Of a stretch of DNA of 64,000 bases, positions 1 through 8,878 are shown in pieces (position 1 is the first letter of the stretch; every line of letters starts with the position of its first letter). The notes below the pieces were generated by a model. It saw only the letters and a list, made by a program, of their open reading frames with translations. It did no database searches and was not told the origin of the DNA. The position numbers and the translations under genes are program-made. Source of the DNA: Herbidospora galbida (GTDB taxonomy: Bacteria; Actinomycetota; Actinomycetes; Streptosporangiales; Streptosporangiaceae); the NCBI RefSeq assembly GCF_005233835.1, contig NZ_SZQA01000036.1, forward strand, positions 1 through 64,000. Reading direction: 5' to 3'.

Positions 1-135
1 CTGAACCAGGACATCCTGGACTGGATCGAGACCTGGAACGACGACCCACGGCCCTATGTCTGGACCAAGGCCGCCGACCAGATCCTCGAATCCATCGCAC
101 GCTACTGCAAACGAATCAACGACTCACCACACTAG
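1..135 (+). CDS. IS630-family transposase, C-terminal end only
   Basis: The window opens inside this reading frame; 44 codons remain before TAG. The residues WIETWNDDPRPYVWTKAAD followed by an ILESIARYC stretch are the typical C-terminus of actinobacterial IS630 (Tc1/mariner-like DDE) transposases. The stop codon overlaps the convergent stop of the acyl-CoA dehydrogenase by a few bases, so the element ends directly against that gene. Whether the rest is intact cannot be seen. Confidence 0.8.
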   Translation: MNQDILDWIETWNDDPRPYVWTKAADQILESIARYCKRINDSPH

Positions 136-1313
136 AACGACCGGGGCAGCCCCAGCACCTGCGTGGCCAGGTAGTTCAGCAGCAGCTGCTCGGTCACCGG
201 GGCCACCAGCCCGATCCGGGCGTCGGCGAGCAGCCGGGCCACCGGATACTCCAGCGAGTAGGCCATGCCGCCGTGGGTCTGGAACGCCGCGTCGGCCGCC
301 TCCCAGAACGCCTGGGAGGCGGTCAGCTTCGCGATGTTGGCCTCGGTCCCGCACGGCTCGCCCCGGTCGAAGAGCCACGCCGCCTTGTAGAGCATGAGCC
401 GGGCCAGCTCGAGCTTGGCCTTCACCGCCGCCAGCGGGAACGCGATCGCCTGGTTGGCCCCGATCGGCCGCCCGAACACCTCGCGCTGCCGGGCGTACTC
501 GACCCCGACCCGCAGGGCGACCTCGGCCCCGCCGAGCGCCGAGGCCCCGAGCAGGATCCGCTCGGGGTTGAGGATGTCCCACAGCACGACGGCCCCGCCG
601 TGCACCTCGCCGACCACGTTGCGGGCGGGCACCCGCAGGTCGTCGAAGAACACCATGTTGGACGGCGTCGTGTTCGCCCCCATCTTGGGGATCGGCCGAT
701 ACGACAGCGTGCCCGCCGCGACCGCCTCGGGCACGTTGACCAGCAGCACCGTCAGCCCGTTGGTGCGCGGCCTGGCCTCGGCGGCCGGGATGGTCCGGGT
801 GACGAGCAGCATCCAGGTCGCCCGCTGCACCCCGGTGATCCAGATCTTCTGCCCGTTCACCACGAACTCCGACCCGTCGAGGCGGGCCGAGGTGGTGATG
901 GCCAGCGAGTTCGACCCGGCGTCGGGCTCGGTCAGCGCGAAACAGGTCTCGATCTCCCCGGCCGCCAGCCGGGGCAGCAGGCCGGCCTTCTGCTCGGGGG
1001 AGCCGTGCCGGGCGATGGTCATCGCCCCGAAACCGGGCGTCAGCACATAGGTGAAGGCCGAACCCCCGGCCGACCCCGACGCCGACAGCGTCTCGGTCGC
1101 CACCGTGAGCTCCAGCAGGCCCTGGCCGCCCCCGCCGAACTCCTCGGGAACGGCGAGGCCGAGCCAGCCACCCTTGGCGAGCTCGGCCCAGACCTCTTCA
1201 GGCCACCGCTTGTCGGCCTCGCACCGCTCCCAGTAGGACATGTCGTAGTGGGAGCAGATCTCGCCGATGCCGTCCCGTACGGCCCGCGCGCTCTCCGGCA
1301 GCCTGAAATCCAT
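132..1313 (-). CDS. acyl-CoA dehydrogenase
   Basis: A 393-residue flavoprotein of normal family length that would introduce an alpha,beta double bond into an acyl-CoA in the cytoplasm. The N-terminal helical domain (about 1-115) is followed by the FAD-contacting beta domain with CFALTEPDAGSNS near 125-140 and FVVNGQKIWITG near 150, and the C-terminal helical domain with RQREVFGRPIGANQAIAFPLA and QTHGGMAYSLEYPVARLLAD near 355. The Glu in the EYP motif sits where the catalytic base is usual in this family. The ATG start lies just downstream of a TAGAAC/GTTCT palindrome resembling a KstR-type operator, which hints at regulation with lipid or steroid catabolism. Substrate not predictable from the sequence. 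Confidence 0.9.
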   Translation of the reverse strand: MDFRLPESARAVRDGIGEICSHYDMSYWERCEADKRWPEEVWAELAKGGWLGLAVPEEFGGGGQGLLELTVATETLSASGSAGGSAFTYVLTPGFGAMTIARHGSPEQKAGLLPRLAAGEIETCFALTEPDAGSNSLAITTSARLDGSEFVVNGQKIWITGVQRATWMLLVTRTIPAAEARPRTNGLTVLLVNVPEAVAAGTLSYRPIPKMGANTTPSNMVFFDDLRVPARNVVGEVHGGAVVLWDILNPERILLGASALGGAEVALRVGVEYARQREVFGRPIGANQAIAFPLAAVKAKLELARLMLYKAAWLFDRGEPCGTEANIAKLTASQAFWEAADAAFQTHGGMAYSLEYPVARLLADARIGLVAPVTEQLLLNYLATQVLGLPRSF

Positions 1314-1322
1314 GCCGCATTC

Positions 1323-1336
1323 TAGAACGCGTTCTC
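1323..1336. promoter_or_regulatory. KstR-like TetR-family operator
   Basis: The core AGAACGCGTTCT is a perfect 12-bp palindrome and the 14-bp site matches TAGAACnnGTTCTA at 13 positions. That consensus is the one known for the mycobacterial regulator KstR. It sits 10 bp upstream of the acyl-CoA dehydrogenase start and overlaps the last codons of the preceding methyltransferase. Confidence 0.5.
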
Positions 1337-1932
1337 TATCGCCGGTCGCGGGGCCGCCGGGCGTGGTAGACGAAGGCCGGAGGCAGGTTCGGCCACACGG
1401 TCCGCCCCATCACGACCTCCTCGAACGAGGCGAACAGCGACCGCCGGATCCGCAGCGCGGGCGGCAGCAGCATCGCGTGGACGTAGGCGAACATCGTGAA
1501 CGCCCCGCCCGGCTGCAGCGAGCCGAGGATGCCGTTCAGCAGGGCGTCCTGCAGTTTGGGGGAGAACGCGGCCCACGGCAGGCCGCTGATGATCACGTCG
1601 GCCCGCTCCAGCCCCCGGTCGGCCAGCAGCGTCGGCAGCCCGCACGCGTCGTCGACGACGACCTCGACCCCCGGGTGGCGGTCGGACAGGTGGGCCGCCA
1701 GCGTGGGGTTGATCTCAACGGCCAGGTGCCGGCCACGGCCGCCGAGCCGGCGCTGGATCTCCGCGGTGAAGGAACCCGTTCCAGGCCCGAGCTCGACCAC
1801 GACGGGGTCGCCCTGCTCCGGGATGGGCACGCACACGGCCTCGGCCAGACGGCGGGAGCTGGGGGCGATCGCGCCGACGGAGCCGGGGGAGCGCATGAAC
1901 TGCCCGAAGAAGAGGGCTGATTCGTTGGCCAT
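1336..1932 (-). CDS. class I SAM-dependent methyltransferase (phospholipid/rRNA methyltransferase-like)
   Basis: About 198 residues. VVVELGPGTGSFT (about 48-60) is the SAM-binding motif I, LAVEINP (about 75) is motif II with the acidic residue that contacts the ribose, and VIISGLPWAAFSP (about 115) is motif IV. The N-terminus FFGQFMRSPGSVGAIAPSSRRLA is typical of the PmtA/rRNA-adenine-methyltransferase-like group, whose members often modify phosphatidylethanolamine, but the substrate is not shown here. ATG at 1932 is preferred over an upstream TTG at 1941. It is upstream of and co-directional with the acyl-CoA dehydrogenase. Confidence 0.75.
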   Translation of the reverse strand: MANESALFFGQFMRSPGSVGAIAPSSRRLAEAVCVPIPEQGDPVVVELGPGTGSFTAEIQRRLGGRGRHLAVEINPTLAAHLSDRHPGVEVVVDDACGLPTLLADRGLERADVIISGLPWAAFSPKLQDALLNGILGSLQPGGAFTMFAYVHAMLLPPALRIRRSLFASFEEVVMGRTVWPNLPPAFVYHARRPRDRR

Positions 1933-2050
1933 GACTTGCAAGGTATGAGGCCGGGGGCAGTGCCCGAGCCGTCCAAACGGCCTGAACGACCGGCCACTTG
2001 GGGGAGGCGCGCGGGACCCGGACGCCCATTTGGGCCGCTACCGTGCATTC

Positions 2051-3658
2051 ATGTCATACCTCCGGTGGCACGTCACCTGGTGGCCGGACCTGGTCCTGGC
2101 CGCCGCCGGTGTCGCGCTTTCGGTGCTCGCGAGCGAGTCGTGGGCCGGGGCCCCGCCCGCGTCCGGGCGGCTGGTGCTGCTGATCGCCCTCTGCACCGGC
2201 CTGCCGCTGGTCCTCCTCCGCCACCGGCCCGTCGCGGTCGCGTTCGCGCTGGCCGCCCTGCTGGTCGTGTTCGACACCGCCGGGTCGGGGCTGGTCGACG
2301 GCATCCAGATCCTGCTGCCCATAGTGGTCGGCGTCGTGGCCCGGCAGCGCACCCTCTTCTGGACGGTCCTGGCCGCCGTCGCCGCGTGCCTGGCCACGGG
2401 GGTCAACCTGGCCGATCCCGGCATCGCGTTCACCAGCGACTACTGGTACTACGTCGTCGGCGTCGTGCTGCTGCCGGTGCTCATCGGCCGCTACCTCCAG
2501 GGCGCGGCCGGGCGCCGCGACCGCGAGGAGGAGCCGGCGCCCCTGCTCGACGTGCTGTTCGCCGCCGGGGGAGTCGCCTACGCCGTCCTCGGCACCTGGT
2601 CCTACTGGGACGGCCACGATCTGCGGGTCGGCGGGGTCGGCCTGCTGGCCGTGCTGTCGGGGCTGGCCCTGGGCGCGATCCGGTGGCTGCCCGGGTCGGT
2701 GCTGCTGTTCGAGAGCGGGCTGGTGCTGCTGGCCGACAACCTCGTGCCGCCGGTCGCCGACAGCCTCCGGGTCGTGCTGTTCGTCGCGCTGGCCGTGTTC
2801 GCCAGCCAGGCCACCTGGCGCTGGCTCGGCGCGGGCTACCTGCTGACCTGCGGGGTCACCCTGGCCACGGTGATCGACTCCACCAGCGACGTCACCGGCC
2901 TGACCTACGGCGTCGTCGCGACCATGGTCGTGGCGCCGGCCGCGATCGGGGCCTATGCGGGCGCACGGCGTACCGCCGCCAGAAGAGAAGAGGAGCTGCG
3001 GGCCGAACGGGCCCGCAGCGACCGCCTGGCCGAACGCGAGCGCATCGCCCGCGAGGTCCACGACATCGTCGCCCACCACGTCGGCGCGATCGTGCTCCGC
3101 GCGGGCGCGGCCCAGTACGCCGGCGCGGGCGGCCCGGCCGCCGAGGCGCTGGCCGACATCCGCGACACCGGCCACCAGGTCCTCGACGACCTGCGCGGCC
3201 TGCTGGCCGTGCTGCGCGACCCCAGCGGCGCCGGTCCGGGCGCCGCCCTGCCGGTCGCCGACCCCGACGAGGTCATGCGCGACGCCGCCGCCCGGGTGAC
3301 CGCCGCGGGCATCGAGGTGGTCCTCGACATCGCCCCCGCGACCGCCAGGGCCGCCCTGGTGGCCCGCGCGTCGGCGGCCAGGATCGTCCAAGAAGGACTG
3401 ACCAACGTGCTGAAGCACGCGGGAGAGGGAAGCCGGGCGACGGTGAGCGTCACGGCCGATGAGAAGGAGCTCGTCGTAGAGATCCGCAACACCCCTGGCA
3501 AGACCCCGACGGATCTGCCGTCGTCGGGGCACGGCGTGGCCGGGATGCGCGAGCGCACCCGCGCGCTCGGCGGGCGGCTGACCGCCGGCCCGCTCCCCGA
3601 CGGCGGCTGGCGCCTGGTGGCCACCTTCGCCCTCCCGGTCGAGGCGGCGGCCCGATGA
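2051..3658 (+). CDS. membrane sensor histidine kinase (NarL-partner type)
   Basis: 535 residues. The N-terminal 320 residues are strongly hydrophobic with roughly eight to ten membrane segments and no obvious periplasmic domain. A short coiled segment (RREEELRAERARSDRLAERERIA) leads to the HisKA_3 box REVHDIVAHHVG, whose His is the expected phosphorylation site, and a C-terminal HATPase with GHGVAGMRERTRALGG as the G box. The stop overlaps the start of the response regulator by 4 nt, so the two are translationally coupled. The signal sensed is unknown. Confidence 0.9.
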   Translation: MSYLRWHVTWWPDLVLAAAGVALSVLASESWAGAPPASGRLVLLIALCTGLPLVLLRHRPVAVAFALAALLVVFDTAGSGLVDGIQILLPIVVGVVARQRTLFWTVLAAVAACLATGVNLADPGIAFTSDYWYYVVGVVLLPVLIGRYLQGAAGRRDREEEPAPLLDVLFAAGGVAYAVLGTWSYWDGHDLRVGGVGLLAVLSGLALGAIRWLPGSVLLFESGLVLLADNLVPPVADSLRVVLFVALAVFASQATWRWLGAGYLLTCGVTLATVIDSTSDVTGLTYGVVATMVVAPAAIGAYAGARRTAARREEELRAERARSDRLAERERIAREVHDIVAHHVGAIVLRAGAAQYAGAGGPAAEALADIRDTGHQVLDDLRGLLAVLRDPSGAGPGAALPVADPDEVMRDAAARVTAAGIEVVLDIAPATARAALVARASAARIVQEGLTNVLKHAGEGSRATVSVTADEKELVVEIRNTPGKTPTDLPSSGHGVAGMRERTRALGGRLTAGPLPDGGWRLVATFALPVEAAAR

Positions 3659-4320
3659 TCAGAGTCGTGGTCGCCGACGACCAGGCCCTGGTCCGGGCCG
3701 GGGTGCGGATGATGCTGGAGGCCGCCGGAGACGTGTCGGTCTGCGGCGAGGCGGCCGACGGCGGCGACGCCGTCCGGGTCGTCGAGCGGGAACGCCCCGA
3801 CGTCGTGCTGATGGACCTGCGGATGCCGCGCGTCGACGGCCTGGAGGCCACCCGGCGCATCCTGGCCGCCCACCCGTCGGCCCGCGTGGTGGTGCTGACC
3901 ACCTTCGCCGAGGACGAGAACGTGTACGCCGCCCTCCGGGCGGGCGCGACGGGCTTCCTGGTCAAGGACGATCCGCCCGACCGCATGGTCGAGGCCGTCC
4001 GCCGGGCCGCCCACGGCGAGCAGCTCCTGGCCCCCTCGGTGCTGCGCCGCGTCGTGGCCAAGGCCCTGTCGGCCGAGGAGCAGCGCGCCCCCGAGCGGCC
4101 CCCGTTCCTGACCGAACGCGAGATACAGGTCCTCACCCTGGTCGGCACCGGGCTGTCCAACCAGGAGATCGCCGCCCGCCTCCACATCGGCGTGACCACG
4201 GTCAAGACCCACGTGGCGGCGCTCATGGAGAAGCTGCGGCTGCGCAACCGCACCCAGGTCGCCGTGGTCGCCCACCGTCTGGGTTTGGTCGGCCCCGACT
4301 TCCGTCCCGCCGACATGTAG
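3655..4320 (+). CDS. LuxR/NarL-family response regulator
   Basis: 221 residues. The receiver domain has the acidic pair (VADDQ), the phosphoacceptor Asp in VVLMDLRMPRVDG near 54 and the conserved Lys in GFLVKDDPP near 104. The C-terminal NarL-type HTH is LTEREIQVLTLVGTGLSNQEIAARLHIGVTTVKTHVAALMEKL in two overlapping motifs. It is the partner of the kinase whose gene it overlaps by 4 nt. Targets unknown. Confidence 0.92.
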   Translation: MIRVVVADDQALVRAGVRMMLEAAGDVSVCGEAADGGDAVRVVERERPDVVLMDLRMPRVDGLEATRRILAAHPSARVVVLTTFAEDENVYAALRAGATGFLVKDDPPDRMVEAVRRAAHGEQLLAPSVLRRVVAKALSAEEQRAPERPPFLTEREIQVLTLVGTGLSNQEIAARLHIGVTTVKTHVAALMEKLRLRNRTQVAVVAHRLGLVGPDFRPADM

Positions 4321-4330
4321 GGTCGGGGTC

Positions 4331-4900
4331 GTGACAACCAGCGAGGACCGGATCTTCACGATCCCCAACCTGCTGAGCTTCCTGCGGCTGCTCGGCGTCC
4401 CGGTCTTCCTCTGGCTCATCCTCGGCCCGAAGGCCGACGGGTGGGCCGTCGCCCTGCTGATGGTGGCGGGCTTCTCCGACTGGCTCGACGGCAAGCTCGC
4501 GCGCGCCTGGAACCAGACGAGCAAACTGGGCCGCCTCATCGACCCGGCGGCCGACCGCCTCTACATCCTGGCCACCCTCGCGGGCCTGGTGCTGCGCGAC
4601 ATCATCCCGTGGTGGCTGGCCGCCCTGGTGATCGGCCGCGACGTCCTGCTGCTGTTCACCGTGCCCTTCCTGCGCCGCATGGGCTACGGCTACGCGCTGC
4701 CCGTCCACTTCCTCGGCAAGGCCGCCACGGCCAACCTCATGTACGCCTTCCCCCTGCTCTTCCTGGCCTCCCACCCCGGGTGGTATGCGGAGATCTGCGC
4801 GATTTTCGGGTGGGCGTTCGTCATCTGGGGTACGGGTCTGTACTGGTGGGCAGGGGTGCTGTACGTGGTGCAGGTGCGGCAGCTCGCACGCGTTTCCTGA
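4331..4900 (+). CDS. CDP-alcohol phosphatidyltransferase family protein
   Basis: 189 residues, integral membrane. The CDP-alcohol phosphotransferase motif DG-x2-AR-x8-G-x3-D-x3-D is complete (DGKLARAWNQTSKLGRLIDP followed by AADR, about 53-77). This enzyme class transfers a phospho-alcohol group from a CDP-activated donor during phospholipid synthesis. GTG start at 4331 lies 10 nt after the response-regulator stop. The acceptor (glycerol phosphate, inositol phosphate or other) is not determined by the motif. Confidence 0.85.
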   Translation: MTTSEDRIFTIPNLLSFLRLLGVPVFLWLILGPKADGWAVALLMVAGFSDWLDGKLARAWNQTSKLGRLIDPAADRLYILATLAGLVLRDIIPWWLAALVIGRDVLLLFTVPFLRRMGYGYALPVHFLGKAATANLMYAFPLLFLASHPGWYAEICAIFGWAFVIWGTGLYWWAGVLYVVQVRQLARVS

Positions 4901-4916
4901 AGAGGGTGATCATCCC

Positions 4917-7421
4917 GTGAAGGCCGTGGTGATGGCGGGCGGGGAAGGAACCAGGCTGCGGCCGATGACCGCCAACCAGCCCAAACCCCTCCTCCCCGTG
5001 ATCAACCGGCCGATCATGGAGCACGTGCTGCGGCTGCTCAAGCGGCACGGCTTCACCGAGACCGTCGTCACCGTCCAGTTCCTCGCCGCCCTGATCCGCA
5101 ACTACTTCGGCGACGGCGACGAGCTCGGCATGACCCTCCACTACGCCACCGAGGAGAGCCCCCTCGGCACCGCCGGGAGCGTCAAGAACGCCGCCGACCG
5201 GCTGCGCGAAGACCGCTTCCTGGTCATCTCGGGCGACGCGCTCACCGACATCGACCTGACCGACATGCTCCGGTTCCACCGCGAGAACCGGGCCCTGGTC
5301 ACCATCGGCCTCAAGCGGGTGCCCAACCCGCTGGAGTTCGGGATCATCATCGTCGACGACCACGGCCGCATCCAGCGCTTCCTCGAGAAGCCCACCTGGG
5401 GCCAGGTCTTCTCCGACACCGTCAACACCGGCATCTACATCATGGAGCCGGCCGTCCTCGACGAGGTGCCCTCGGGCCGGTCGGTCGACTGGTCCTCCGA
5501 CGTGTTCCCCAAGCTGCTGGAGCGCGGCGAGCGCCTGTTCGGCTACGTCGCCGAGGGCTACTGGGAGGACGTCGGCACCCACGAGAGCTACCTGAAGGCC
5601 CAGGCCGACGTGCTGGAGGGCCGCGTCAAGGTCGACTTCGACGCGTTCGAGCTCTCACCCGGCGTGTGGGCCGCCGAGGGCGCCTCCGTCGACCCCGAGG
5701 CGGTGCTCAAGGGCCCCCTGTTCATCGGCGACTACGCCAAGGTCGAGGCCGGGGCCGAGCTGCGCGAATACACCGTGCTCGGCAGCAACGCCGTGGTCAA
5801 GGAGGGCGCGTTCCTCCACCGGGCGGTCGTCCACGACAACGTCTACATCGGCCCGGCCGCCAACCTCCGGGGCTGCGTGATCGGCAAGAACACCGACGTC
5901 ATGGCCGCCGCCCGCATCGAGGAGAACGCCGTCGTCGGCGACGAGTGCGTCATCGAGGCCGAGGCCTACGTCTCCAGCGGGGTGAAGATCTACCCCTTCA
6001 AGACCGTCGAGGCCGGCGCCGTCGTCAACACCAGCGTCATCTGGGAGTCGCGCGGCCAGCGCAGCCTCTTCGGCCCCCGGGGCGTCAGCGGCCTGGTCAA
6101 CGTCGAGATCACCCCCGAGCTCTGCGTACGCCTGGCCAGCGCCTACGCCACCACCCTCAGCAAGGGCGACACCGTCGTCACCTCCCGCGACGGCTCCCGG
6201 GCCGCCCGCGCCCTCAAGCGCGCCGTGATCAGCGCGCTCAACTCCAGCGCGATCAACGTGGTCGACCTGGAGGCCGCCGCCATGCCGGTGGCCCGCTTCC
6301 ACACCTCCCGCGAGACCGTGAAGGGCGGCATCGCCCTGCGGACCACCGCGGGCGACCCCCAGAGCGTCGACATCGTCTTCATGGACGAGACGGGGGCCGA
6401 CCTGTCGCCGACCGCGCAGCGCAAGCTGGAACGCGTCTTCTCCCGCCAGGAATACCGCCGCGCCTTCCCCGGCGAGATCGCCGAGCTGTCCTTCCCGGCC
6501 CGCGCCCTCGACACCTACAGCCGCGACCTGGTCCGCTGCGTCGACATGACCGGCGTGAAGGACGCCGAGATGAAGGTCGTCGTCGACTGCGCCGGCGGCA
6601 CCGCCTCGCTCGTGCTGCCCAGCCTGCTCGGCCGGGTCGGGGTCGGCGTCCTCACCGTCAACAACCGCCTCGACGACGCCTCGCCCACCGAGACCTTCGC
6701 CGAACGCCGCCGCGACCTGCAGCGCCTGGCCGAACTGGTGGCCTCCTCGCGGGCCGCGTTCGGCGTGCGGTTCGACCCGGTGGGGGAGCGGGTCTCCCTC
6801 GTCGACGAGAAGGGCCAGCTCATCAGCGAGGAGCGGGCCCTGCTGGTGGTGCTCGACCTGGTCGCCGCCGAACGCCGCGGCGGGCGGGTCGCGCTGCCGG
6901 TCACCACGACGCGGGTCGCCGAGATGGTCTGCCGCTTCCACGGCGTCCACGTCGACTGGACCGCCACCAGCACCGACGCGCTGACCACGGCGGCCCGCCA
7001 CCCCGAGATGGTGTTCGCCTGCGACGGCCGGGGCGGCTTCATCGTGCCCGAGTTCGGCCCCACGGTCGACGGCCTGGCCGTCTTCCTGCGGCTGCTCGGC
7101 CTGGTCGCCCGCACCCGCCTGTCGCTCAGCCAGATCGACGCCCGCATCCCCGAGACCAAGCTGCTGCGCCGGACCGTCCCGACTCCTTGGGCCCACAAGG
7201 GCGCGGTCATGCGCTCGGTCGTCGAGGCCGCCGAGGGCGACCGCATCGACACCACCGACGGGGTCAGGGTCGTGGGAGAAGACGGGAGCTGGGCGCTGGT
7301 GCTGCCCGACCCGTCGGAAGCGGTCACCCATCTGTGGGCCGAAGGACACGACATGGACACCGCGCAGTCGCTTCTCGAACGATGGGCCGACGTGGTCGAG
7401 CGTGCCGCGGGTTCGGCATGA
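4917..7421 (+). CDS. mannose-1-phosphate guanylyltransferase-like protein fused to a degenerate phosphohexomutase domain
   Basis: 834 residues. Residues 1-235 are a nucleotidyltransferase with the signature MAGGEGTRLRPMT and the metal-binding SGDALTDID. Residues about 240-380 are a left-handed beta-helix of hexapeptide repeats. Residues about 385-825 align by pattern with alpha-D-phosphohexomutases but the three catalytic signatures are lost: no TASHNP serine (RTTAGDPQ in its place), no DGDxDR metal loop (FDPVGERV), and CDGRGGF instead of GExSGH. The family is conserved in actinomycetes, so this is likely a pseudo-mutase rather than a broken gene. The GTG at 4917 starts the protein exactly at the nucleotidyltransferase domain; longer in-frame starts lack this fit. 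Confidence 0.85.
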   Translation: MKAVVMAGGEGTRLRPMTANQPKPLLPVINRPIMEHVLRLLKRHGFTETVVTVQFLAALIRNYFGDGDELGMTLHYATEESPLGTAGSVKNAADRLREDRFLVISGDALTDIDLTDMLRFHRENRALVTIGLKRVPNPLEFGIIIVDDHGRIQRFLEKPTWGQVFSDTVNTGIYIMEPAVLDEVPSGRSVDWSSDVFPKLLERGERLFGYVAEGYWEDVGTHESYLKAQADVLEGRVKVDFDAFELSPGVWAAEGASVDPEAVLKGPLFIGDYAKVEAGAELREYTVLGSNAVVKEGAFLHRAVVHDNVYIGPAANLRGCVIGKNTDVMAAARIEENAVVGDECVIEAEAYVSSGVKIYPFKTVEAGAVVNTSVIWESRGQRSLFGPRGVSGLVNVEITPELCVRLASAYATTLSKGDTVVTSRDGSRAARALKRAVISALNSSAINVVDLEAAAMPVARFHTSRETVKGGIALRTTAGDPQSVDIVFMDETGADLSPTAQRKLERVFSRQEYRRAFPGEIAELSFPARALDTYSRDLVRCVDMTGVKDAEMKVVVDCAGGTASLVLPSLLGRVGVGVLTVNNRLDDASPTETFAERRRDLQRLAELVASSRAAFGVRFDPVGERVSLVDEKGQLISEERALLVVLDLVAAERRGGRVALPVTTTRVAEMVCRFHGVHVDWTATSTDALTTAARHPEMVFACDGRGGFIVPEFGPTVDGLAVFLRLLGLVARTRLSLSQIDARIPETKLLRRTVPTPWAHKGAVMRSVVEAAEGDRIDTTDGVRVVGEDGSWALVLPDPSEAVTHLWAEGHDMDTAQSLLERWADVVERAAGSA

Positions 7422-7529
7422 AACGATAGCCTGGCCGGAAACGGTGATCACATGTGGTTGGTGTGGCGCCATGGACCGTGGCCGCCGCCTGACGATAACG
7501 TTGGGTGGCCATTGTCCGGCGCGTCTGCC

Positions 7530-7558
7530 TTGACCTTTGTGCCTGATCAGCGTAAGTT
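7530..7558 (+). promoter_or_regulatory. sigma70-type promoter for the FHA (GarA-like) gene
   Basis: TTGACC at 7530-7535 and TAAGTT at 7553-7558 are separated by 17 bp, close to the housekeeping consensus. The start codon of the FHA gene follows 48 nt downstream. The 185-bp gap between the ManC-like gene and the FHA gene holds no other gene I can support. Confidence 0.5.
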
Positions 7559-7606
7559 TCGGCATTCGCAAGTTTGAGCTAGTCGTGAGAGAGGCCGAGC
7601 CGTTCG

Positions 7607-8137
7607 ATGCCCAGCGTCTACTGCACGCAGTGCGGTCACCCCAACCCCGAGGATGCCCGTTTCTGTTCGCGATGCGGTTCGCCGCTGAGCCCCGCGGCCC
7701 ACACCCCGGCACCTCCCAACCCCTACTCGACGGGTCAGGGCTTCGTCCCCGACAACACCTCCACGATCTCCCTTGAGGCGATCGAGGAGGCCACCGGTCA
7801 GGGCCTGCTTCCGGACCGTTCCGCGATCGAGCAGCTGCCGCCCGGCACCGCGCTCCTCGTCGTGATGCGCGGCCCCAACGCCGGCAGCCGGTTCCTGCTC
7901 GACAGCGACCTCACCACCGCCGGTCGCCACCCCGAGAGCGACATCTTCCTCGACGACGTCACCGTCTCCCGGCGGCACGCCGAGTTCTACCGGCGCGGCG
8001 GCCAGTTCACCGCCCGCGACGTGGGCAGCCTCAACGGCACCTACGTGAACCGGGAGCGCATCGAGGAGTTCCCCCTCGCGGGAGGCGACGAGGTGCAGAT
8101 CGGGAAGTTCCGGCTGGTGTTCCTGACCCGGGGCTGA
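7607..8137 (+). CDS. garA: FHA-domain protein with N-terminal zinc ribbon (GarA/OdhI-like)
   Basis: 176 residues. A double CxxC zinc ribbon (YCTQCG ... FCSRCG, residues 5-25) precedes a linker with NTSTISL and a forkhead-associated domain with AGRHPESDIFLDD, VSRRHAEF and DVGSLNGTYVN (about 103-150), the residues that bind phosphothreonine. Position directly before an FtsR-like MerR gene matches mycobacterial garA (Rv1827), which restrains 2-oxoglutarate metabolism under serine/threonine kinase control. The mycobacterial ETTSVF phospho-switch is absent; the Thr/Ser cluster in NTSTIS may replace it, which is inference. Confidence 0.8.
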   Translation: MPSVYCTQCGHPNPEDARFCSRCGSPLSPAAHTPAPPNPYSTGQGFVPDNTSTISLEAIEEATGQGLLPDRSAIEQLPPGTALLVVMRGPNAGSRFLLDSDLTTAGRHPESDIFLDDVTVSRRHAEFYRRGGQFTARDVGSLNGTYVNRERIEEFPLAGGDEVQIGKFRLVFLTRG

Positions 8138-8139
8138 TC

Positions 8140-8793
8140 ATGGGCGCCGAGGCGGCCAGGGCCTTCATGAGCATCGGGGAGGTGCTCGCCCAGCTTCAGG
8201 GCGAGTTCCCCGACGTCACGATCTCCAAGATCCGCTTTCTGGAGGGCGAAGGGCTCATCGAGCCCGAGCGCAGCCCCTCCGGGTACCGCAAGTTCACCCC
8301 CGGCGACGTCGAGCGCCTGCGGTTCATCCTGACCGCCCAGCGCGACCGCTATCTGCCGCTCCGGGTGATCAAGACGCAGCTCGACGAGTCGGCCCGCCCA
8401 CGGGGGGTCGACAGCGAGCCGGTCACCGTGCGGCTCAGCCGCGAGGAGCTGCTGGCCGCCGCCGAGATCGACGACGAGACGCTCGCCGAGCTCGAAGACT
8501 ACGGCCTGATCACCCCGTCGGCCCGGTTCTACGACGAGGCCGCCCTCGAGATCGCCCGCAGCGTCGGCGCGCTGGCCGCGTTCGGCCTGCACGCCCGCCA
8601 CCTGCGCGCGGTCAAGGCCGCCGCCGAACGCGAGGCGGGCCTGGTCGAGCAGGCCGTCGCGCCCCTGCTGCGCCGCCGGGCCCCGGGGGCCATCGATCAT
8701 GCCGGGGAATCGGCACGGGAGATCTCCGGGTTGTTATTACGTATCCACGCCGCGCTCCTCGAAGGGGCCGTCCGCGGCTCTCTCGGCCGTTGA
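8140..8793 (+). CDS. ftsR: MerR-family regulator, FtsR-like (Rv1828 family)
   Basis: 217 residues from the ATG at 8140; a second ATG at 8167 would begin exactly at MSIGEVLAQL. The winged HTH (SIGEVLAQLQGEF ... SKIRFLEGEGLIEPERSPSGYRKF) is followed by an effector-type second half with ARFYDEAALEIARSVGALAAFGL. It is the second gene of the conserved GarA-FtsR-BFN-MerR block. In corynebacteria the FtsR ortholog activates ftsZ; that role is transferred here by family and synteny only. Confidence 0.82.
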   Translation: MGAEAARAFMSIGEVLAQLQGEFPDVTISKIRFLEGEGLIEPERSPSGYRKFTPGDVERLRFILTAQRDRYLPLRVIKTQLDESARPRGVDSEPVTVRLSREELLAAAEIDDETLAELEDYGLITPSARFYDEAALEIARSVGALAAFGLHARHLRAVKAAAEREAGLVEQAVAPLLRRRAPGAIDHAGESAREISGLLLRIHAALLEGAVRGSLGR

Positions 8794-8818
8794 CGCGGGT
8801 CCGGCGCGCGGGTGTTAC

Positions 8819-8850
8819 GTTGAATGCCTGGTGAGTTGAATACCTGGTGA
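8819..8850. repeat. tandem 16-bp direct repeat between ftsR and the BFN gene
   Basis: GTTGAATGCCTGGTGA (8819-8834) is followed without a gap by GTTGAATACCTGGTGA (8835-8850), 15 of 16 positions identical. It lies 28 bp before the GTG start of the bifunctional-nuclease-family gene and could be an operator for one of the two neighbouring MerR regulators. Confidence 0.6.
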
Positions 8851-8878
8851 AATGCCGCATCCCGGAGAGTGAGCGCCT

